A DNA stretch of 18,847 nucleotides from Flavobacterium sp. (GTDB lineage: Bacteria > Bacteroidota > Bacteroidia > Flavobacteriales > Flavobacteriaceae): contig NZ_JASLCE010000071.1 in assembly GCF_030146175.1 (NCBI RefSeq), positions 1-18,847 of the forward strand. The letters are read 5' to 3'. A program made the position numbers and the translations under genes. Below the pieces are notes generated by a model that was given only the letters and a program-made list of their open reading frames with translations, ran no database searches and was not told the DNA's origin. This document shows, piece after piece, positions 15,637 to 18,847 of this stretch; the first letter of the stretch is position 1; every line of letters starts with the position of its first letter.

Positions 15637-15668
15637 AAAAAAACCTCCGTAAATACGGAGGTTTTTTT
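15637..15668. terminator. Bidirectional terminator between transketolase and FKBP lipoprotein genes
   Basis: CCTCCGTA (15644-15651) pairs perfectly with TACGGAGG (15654-15661) around AA, flanked by seven As on the left and seven Ts on the right. The symmetric design can stop both the plus-strand transketolase transcript and the converging minus-strand lipoprotein transcript, whose stop codon is at 15683. Confidence 0.95.
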
Positions 15669-15682
15669 ATGACTTCTATTTA

Positions 15683-16585
15683 TTAATGACAGCTTGGGTC
15701 TAAATGTTTCTTTTTACCGTTCCCGTTTTCACCACAGGTTGGAATCTGATCATAAGCATATTGTGCTCCTGTTGTTGATCCCGGTATACGGATTTCGTCT
15801 TTTGTTAAAACACCATCGTTATCATCATCGATATCAAAAACATCGGCTACACCATCACCATCCGTATCGATTAAGGCTCCATTAGCATCAAAACCGTATT
15901 CGTATCGCGACAATACACCATCACCATCCTGATCCAGGAACTGGATATCGAACAACTTAAACGTAAACACCAATGGTGAATATTCCGGAATACTTCCCAC
16001 ATAACTGGAATAATAACCTAAACCGGAAGGCAGGAATATCACACCGGCTCCGTAATCTTTGTAACCTAAGGTCCCATCCGGATTTTCAACAGCTACACCT
16101 CTTTTAAATTCCGGAAAAGTATATTCCCATCCTTTAATAGCACCAAGAAGACTAATTTCGGTTGCATTAGGCGCATAGTCAAACTGACCATCCGTTAGCA
16201 ATAAGCCTCGGTAAGAAGTATATACTTTATCAATACCGCAAGGTGCATCACCCGTACCTGCTGCAAGTTTCAGATAATATACCTTATATTCTATATTATG
16301 TAGTTTTACAATTTTAGATTGCAATGGATAGGTCGTCTGATCCCAAATCGAAACCTGTGAACCGCCATCAGGAATAGCAGTGATCGTTGTTTCATCCACA
16401 TCACCATTCGCATTATGAGTTACCACAATATAGTGTGTTTTCAAATAATTTTCAATAGCGACGATATCGGAAGCATATTGTTGACCGTAATCCCGGATTT
16501 CAACAGTGGAACCAGCTTTATCATCACAAGCAAAAAGAGTTGCCATTAGTAATGCGCTTCCCACTATCTTAAAGAATCTATTCAT
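15683..16585 (-). CDS. FKBP-type peptidyl-prolyl isomerase lipoprotein with EF-hand-like tail
   Basis: The 300-residue product is a lipoprotein: a signal sequence leads to the lipobox LFAC with C20, followed by DD, which may favour surface export in Bacteroidota. Residues about 117-215 look like an FKBP domain: Y125, FD (135-136), GAIKGW (148-153), an acidic insertion (165-178), then GAGVIFLPSGLGYY (179-192), GSIPEYSPLVFTFKLFDI (197-214), keeping the core pocket residues, so isomerase activity is plausible. The tail (215-300) carries EF-hand loops: DQDGDGVLSRYE (218-229) and DDDNDGVLTKDE (253-264), plus a TSP3-like DTDGDGVADVFD (240-251). Calcium binding is likely. It ends in a stretch with C284 and C299. 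It is monocistronic and converges on the transketolase operon. Confidence 0.88.
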   Translation of the reverse strand: MNRFFKIVGSALLMATLFACDDKAGSTVEIRDYGQQYASDIVAIENYLKTHYIVVTHNANGDVDETTITAIPDGGSQVSIWDQTTYPLQSKIVKLHNIEYKVYYLKLAAGTGDAPCGIDKVYTSYRGLLLTDGQFDYAPNATEISLLGAIKGWEYTFPEFKRGVAVENPDGTLGYKDYGAGVIFLPSGLGYYSSYVGSIPEYSPLVFTFKLFDIQFLDQDGDGVLSRYEYGFDANGALIDTDGDGVADVFDIDDDNDGVLTKDEIRIPGSTTGAQYAYDQIPTCGENGNGKKKHLDPSCH

Positions 16586-16624
16586 TATTAATAAAATTTA
16601 ACGGTGCAAGATACAATTTTCCTT

Positions 16625-16632
16625 TATTTTTG
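16625..16632 (+). promoter_or_regulatory. -7 element (TATTTTTG) of the S4-methyltransferase-PRTase operon
   Basis: TATTTTTG matches TAnnTTTG and ends 33 nt before the ATG at 16666, which also supports that ATG over an upstream TTG at 16654. The -33 region lacks a TTG at the best distance. The divergent lipoprotein gene has a weaker box TATCTTGC at 16613-16606. Confidence 0.6.
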
Positions 16633-16665
16633 TTTTAATATTAACATCGAATTTTGAATTTTCAT

Positions 16666-17061
16666 ATGAGAGTGGATAAATATTTGTGGTGTGTCCGCTA
16701 CTACAAAACACGAAACATTGCTACTGAGGCATGTAAAAAAGGACATATCACCGTAAATGGGCAGGCTGCCAAACCTTCACGTGAAGTTTTTCCTACCGAC
16801 AAAATTACCTTACGCAGAGATCAGATTAACTATATTTTAACCGTTTTGGATATTCCGGACAACCGGGTTGGCGCCAAACTGGTCGATATTTACCGTAAAG
16901 ACGAGACACCGGCAGAAGCTTTTGAACATCTGGAATTACTCCGACTTTCCAAAGAGCACTATAGAGCCAAAGGTACCGGAAGACCTACTAAAAAAGACCG
17001 CCGGGATATTGACGATTATACCGACGAACCTTCTATTGATTTTGAAGATGACAACATTTAA
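16666..17061 (+). CDS. S4-domain RNA-binding protein, Hsp15 (HslR) family
   Basis: Hsp15-type proteins bind RNA; E. coli Hsp15 rescues stalled 50S subunits carrying peptidyl-tRNA. The 131-residue product opens with an S4 domain: MRVDKYLWCVRYYKTRN (1-17), ACKKGHITVNG (22-32) and KPSREVFPTDKITL (36-49). It continues with a helical segment and the Bacteroidota-typical GRPTKKDRRDIDDY (104-117) before an acidic end, SIDFEDDNI. I chose ATG 16666 rather than TTG 16654 because homologues start with MRVDKYLW and the promoter lies close by. Its last 14 nt overlap the next gene, so the two are translationally coupled. Role in ribosome rescue is inferred from the family only. Confidence 0.92.
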   Translation: MRVDKYLWCVRYYKTRNIATEACKKGHITVNGQAAKPSREVFPTDKITLRRDQINYILTVLDIPDNRVGAKLVDIYRKDETPAEAFEHLELLRLSKEHYRAKGTGRPTKKDRRDIDDYTDEPSIDFEDDNI

Positions 17062-17632
17062 CAAAGACTATTGGGAAAATCGTTACCAAAACGACGAAGC
17101 ACCCTGGGACACCGGTTCGGTAACCGCTCCGATGAAATCCTATATTGATCAAATAACAAATAAAAACCTGAAGATCTTAATTCCGGGTGCCGGTAATGCC
17201 CATGAGCTGGATTATCTTTTTTCGCAGGGTTTTCATAATGTATATGTGATTGATCTGGCGCCGACACCATTAGAGAACATTAAATTGCGAAATCCCGCTT
17301 TCCCGGATGCGCAATTAATTCAGGGAGATTTTTTCGAATTGCAGCACACTTTTGATCTCGTATTGGAACAAACCTTTTTCTGCGCTTTGTCGCCGGAATT
17401 ACGCCCCAAATATGCATCCAAGATGCACAACATTCTAAATCCGGGTGGCAAAATAGCCGGTTTATTATTTGACTTTCCGCTAACCGAAGTCGGACCTCCG
17501 TTTGGCGGAAGTGAAACCGAATACCGTAAGCTATTTTCGGATACTTTTGTAATTAAAACACTGGAACGCGCGCACAATTCGATAAAACCGAGACAGGATC
17601 GGGAACTGTTTTTTATCTTTGAAAAAAAATAA
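17048..17632 (+). CDS. TPMT-family SAM-dependent methyltransferase
   Basis: This class I methyltransferase resembles the thiopurine/thiol and halide methyltransferase (TPMT/HOL) family; the acceptor is unknown. The 194 residues show the family signature YWENRYQNDEAPWDTG (8-23), a SAM-binding loop ILIPGAGNAHELDYL (43-57), an acidic end of strand two (VIDLAP, 67-72), GDFFEL (93-98), the TPMT-type EQTFFCAL (107-114) and a substrate-region GPPFGG (149-154). I chose ATG 17048 because the family begins near FNKDYWE; a longer in-frame TTG at 16868 lies inside the S4 gene and gives no recognised sequence. It overlaps the S4 gene by 14 nt and precedes the phosphoribosyltransferase gene by 21 nt. Confidence 0.92.
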   Translation: MTTFNKDYWENRYQNDEAPWDTGSVTAPMKSYIDQITNKNLKILIPGAGNAHELDYLFSQGFHNVYVIDLAPTPLENIKLRNPAFPDAQLIQGDFFELQHTFDLVLEQTFFCALSPELRPKYASKMHNILNPGGKIAGLLFDFPLTEVGPPFGGSETEYRKLFSDTFVIKTLERAHNSIKPRQDRELFFIFEKK

Positions 17633-17653
17633 CACAACAACAACACAACAGCC

Positions 17654-18148
17654 ATGAAGAATATCATTCTGACACAACAGGAAATCAATCATAAAACCAA
17701 GCGAATCGCTTATCAGATCTACGAAACCTTTGCCGACGAACAAGAGGTGGTTTTGGCCGGAATTGCCGCCAACGGTTATATTTTTGCTCAGAAAATAGCC
17801 CGCGAACTAAAGCAGATTTCCGATCTTAACATTGTACTGTGTGAGGTTAAAATTAACAAAACACAACCGCAGCAAGCCATTCAGACTTCGTTAACTCCGG
17901 AAGAATATACCAACAAAAACCTGGTATTGATCGACGATGTACTAAACTCCGGCACCACTTTGATCTACGGTGTAAAGCATTTCCTTGACGTACCGTTAAA
18001 GAAATTCAAAACTGCGGTACTGGTCGACCGAAATCACAAAAAATACCCGGTAAAAGCCGATTTTAAAGGATTATCCTTATCTACTTCCCTATTGGAACAC
18101 ATACAAGTCGTTTTCGAAGAGTCGGAAGAATATGCTTATTTAAGCTAA
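17654..18148 (+). CDS. PyrR-like phosphoribosyltransferase
   Basis: The 164-residue product has the type I phosphoribosyltransferase fold. The PRPP-binding motif is complete: LVLIDDVLNSGTT (90-102), with D94 and D95. The flexible region before it (64-80) and the ending DRNHKKYPVKADFKGLSL (125-142) fit PyrR proteins, which bind pyr mRNA in some bacteria and also show weak uracil phosphoribosyltransferase activity. No pyrimidine gene or pyr attenuator is seen here, so a regulatory role is not supported; it could simply be a salvage enzyme. It is the last gene of the S4-methyltransferase operon, after a short CAA-rich spacer (17632-17653). Its 3' end overlaps convergent aroK by 9 bp. Confidence 0.85.
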   Translation: MKNIILTQQEINHKTKRIAYQIYETFADEQEVVLAGIAANGYIFAQKIARELKQISDLNIVLCEVKINKTQPQQAIQTSLTPEEYTNKNLVLIDDVLNSGTTLIYGVKHFLDVPLKKFKTAVLVDRNHKKYPVKADFKGLSLSTSLLEHIQVVFEESEEYAYLS

Positions 18149-18658
18149 AAGCCCTTTTATCTCATTTACAATAGCGTCAGGATTTTTACCATCGACCGAT
18201 ACGACATGTTTCGCCTGATGGTAAAAATAACTCCTGTCGAAAAGGTGCTTAGCAATAAACTCCTCAACTTCTTCATCATTTAATCCGGCTAATAACGGTC
18301 GGTTGTGGCGTTCATTTTCCAAACGCGCCAGCAGCTCTTTTATGGAAGCTTTCAGATAAACCGATGTGATTCCATCCAATTTTAGAAACTCGTGATTATT
18401 CGCATAACAGGGAGCACCTCCCCCAAGGCTTAATATATAACTATCATTCTCGGCGATAAACGATTTCAATTTTTCGTGTTCCAGCTTACGAAATTTGATT
18501 TCTCCGGATTCGGAAAACAATTCCGTGATGGTCTTCTGAGTCGCTTCTTCAATAATCTGATCCAGATCGAAAGCCGGAATCGAAGTCTTTTGAGACAATA
18601 ATTCCCCAATTGTTGACTTCCCCGAGCCCATATAACCTATAAGAATAATTTTATGCAT
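18140..18658 (-). CDS. aroK: Shikimate kinase
   Basis: AroK phosphorylates the 3-hydroxyl of shikimate with ATP, the fifth step of the chorismate pathway. The 172-residue product has the family length and motifs: Walker A GYMGSGKST (8-16), the shikimate-binding DLDQ with D33, FRKLE with R57, the GGG loop (79-81), lid RPLL with R120 and the R142 of DRSYFY. It is the single-gene shikimate kinase type. A TAAATTTG box (18718-18711) lies 52 nt before the ATG. It is divergent from tRNA-Lys and tail-to-tail with the phosphoribosyltransferase gene, sharing 9 bp; no terminator is visible for either. Confidence 0.97.
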   Translation of the reverse strand: MHKIILIGYMGSGKSTIGELLSQKTSIPAFDLDQIIEEATQKTITELFSESGEIKFRKLEHEKLKSFIAENDSYILSLGGGAPCYANNHEFLKLDGITSVYLKASIKELLARLENERHNRPLLAGLNDEEVEEFIAKHLFDRSYFYHQAKHVVSVDGKNPDAIVNEIKGLLA

Positions 18659-18710
18659 AATAATAAATGTCTCGTTAACAGAAACTTAAAAACAGGCTTT
18701 AAAAAAAACA

Positions 18711-18718
18711 CAAATTTA
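18711..18718 (-). promoter_or_regulatory. -7 element (TAAATTTG) of aroK
   Basis: On the minus strand TAAATTTG matches TAnnTTTG and lies 52 nt before the aroK ATG. No TTG lies at the expected distance upstream, so confidence is limited; the same spacer serves the divergent tRNA promoter. Confidence 0.4.
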
Positions 18719-18731
18719 AACCAAAAAAGTC

Positions 18732-18761
18732 TTGTATAATAAAAAATAGGCCTTATATTTG
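18732..18761 (+). promoter_or_regulatory. tRNA-Lys promoter (TTG-N19-TATATTTG)
   Basis: TTG (18732-18734) and TATATTTG (18754-18761) are 19 nt apart and match the Bacteroidota -33/-7 consensus exactly. The box ends 25 nt before the mature tRNA. It is the clearest promoter in the window. Confidence 0.85.
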
Positions 18762-18786
18762 CACCCGCAATCAGGAAATGATTACA

Positions 18787-18847
18787 GACTCGGTAGCTCA
18801 GCTGGTAGAGCACATCACTTTTAATGATGGGGTCCTGGGTTCGAATC
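18787..18847 (+). tRNA. tRNA-Lys (anticodon UUU), truncated by the window end
   Basis: The acceptor 5' strand GACTCGG (18787-18793) is followed by T8/A9, a D stem GCTC/GAGC with an 8-nt loop containing GG, an anticodon stem CATCA/TGATG and the loop CTTTTAA, which gives anticodon TTT at 18820-18822 (Lys, reads AAA and AAG). A 5-nt variable region, T stem CTGGG and loop TTCGAAT follow; the last T-stem bases and the 3' acceptor strand lie beyond 18847. It has its own promoter and is divergent from aroK. Confidence 0.95.

Noticed and set aside
16654..16665. TTG start 12 nt upstream of the S4 gene ATG
   Set aside because: The ATG at 16666 gives the family's usual N-terminus, MRVDKYLW; the extra residues MNFH add nothing.
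16868..17047. 60-residue N-terminal extension of the TPMT-like gene from a TTG
   Set aside because: It lies inside the S4 gene in another frame and does not resemble the family, which starts near the ATG at 17048.
18142..18156. AT-rich hairpin TAAAA/TTTTA between the phosphoribosyltransferase and aroK genes
   Set aside because: Five A-T pairs only and no following T run of use; too weak to call a terminator.

Overview
The window reads as a stretch of ordinary chromosome from a Bacteroidota bacterium, most likely a Flavobacteriaceae member close to Flavobacterium. The reasons are the AT-rich intergenic spacers, the repeated TAnnTTTG promoter -7 element in front of leading genes (in several cases with a TTG about 19-20 nt upstream), the lack of clear Shine-Dalgarno sequences, and family-typical genes (split transketolase, cysteine-less Tgt, the periplasmic 'asparagine synthetase B-like' family, an Hsp15-like S4 protein, an FKBP lipoprotein). 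I see 21 protein genes and one tRNA cut by the window edge. No mobile element, CRISPR array or prophage gene is visible, and no gap without a gene exceeds 300 bp.

Layout. 1-484: rplT (+) with a strong terminator. 485-1453: rlmF (+), a 23S rRNA methyltransferase. 1469-2380: glsA glutaminase (-). 2432-4879: a compact minus-strand cluster transcribed as small uncharacterised protein, 7-TM protein, histidine kinase, NarL-type response regulator. 5114-6379: secreted glutamine-amidotransferase-like protein (-), with its own promoter and terminator. 6466-8010: dnaB (-). 8154-9107: accA (-). 9179-12293: tgt-lptG-eamA operon (-). 12403-13602: MFS transporter (-). 13776-15619: two-gene transketolase (+), ending in a bidirectional terminator shared with a converging FKBP-type lipoprotein (15683-16585, -). 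16666-18148: S4 protein, TPMT-like methyltransferase and PyrR-like phosphoribosyltransferase (+), likely one transcript. 18140-18658: aroK (-), overlapping the preceding gene tail to tail. 18787-end: tRNA-Lys(UUU), truncated by the window, with a textbook promoter.

Most genes are housekeeping: translation and RNA modification (rplT, rlmF, tgt, tRNA-Lys), replication (dnaB), lipid and envelope (accA, lptG), central carbon and aromatic metabolism (tkt, aroK) and nitrogen (glsA). The less described parts are (i) the four-gene signalling cluster, where a kinase without a sensor domain sits behind a 7-TM protein and a small protein with a C-terminal CPSMC motif; (ii) a DnaB helicase whose last residues copy the SSB C-terminal tip; (iii) a secreted protein with a GATase-like cysteine elbow that such genomes tend to call asparagine synthetase; (iv) an FKBP lipoprotein with canonical EF-hand loops; and (v) a Tgt that has lost its three zinc cysteines. 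I do not see strong evidence for a wholly new multi-gene system; the signalling cluster is the best candidate.
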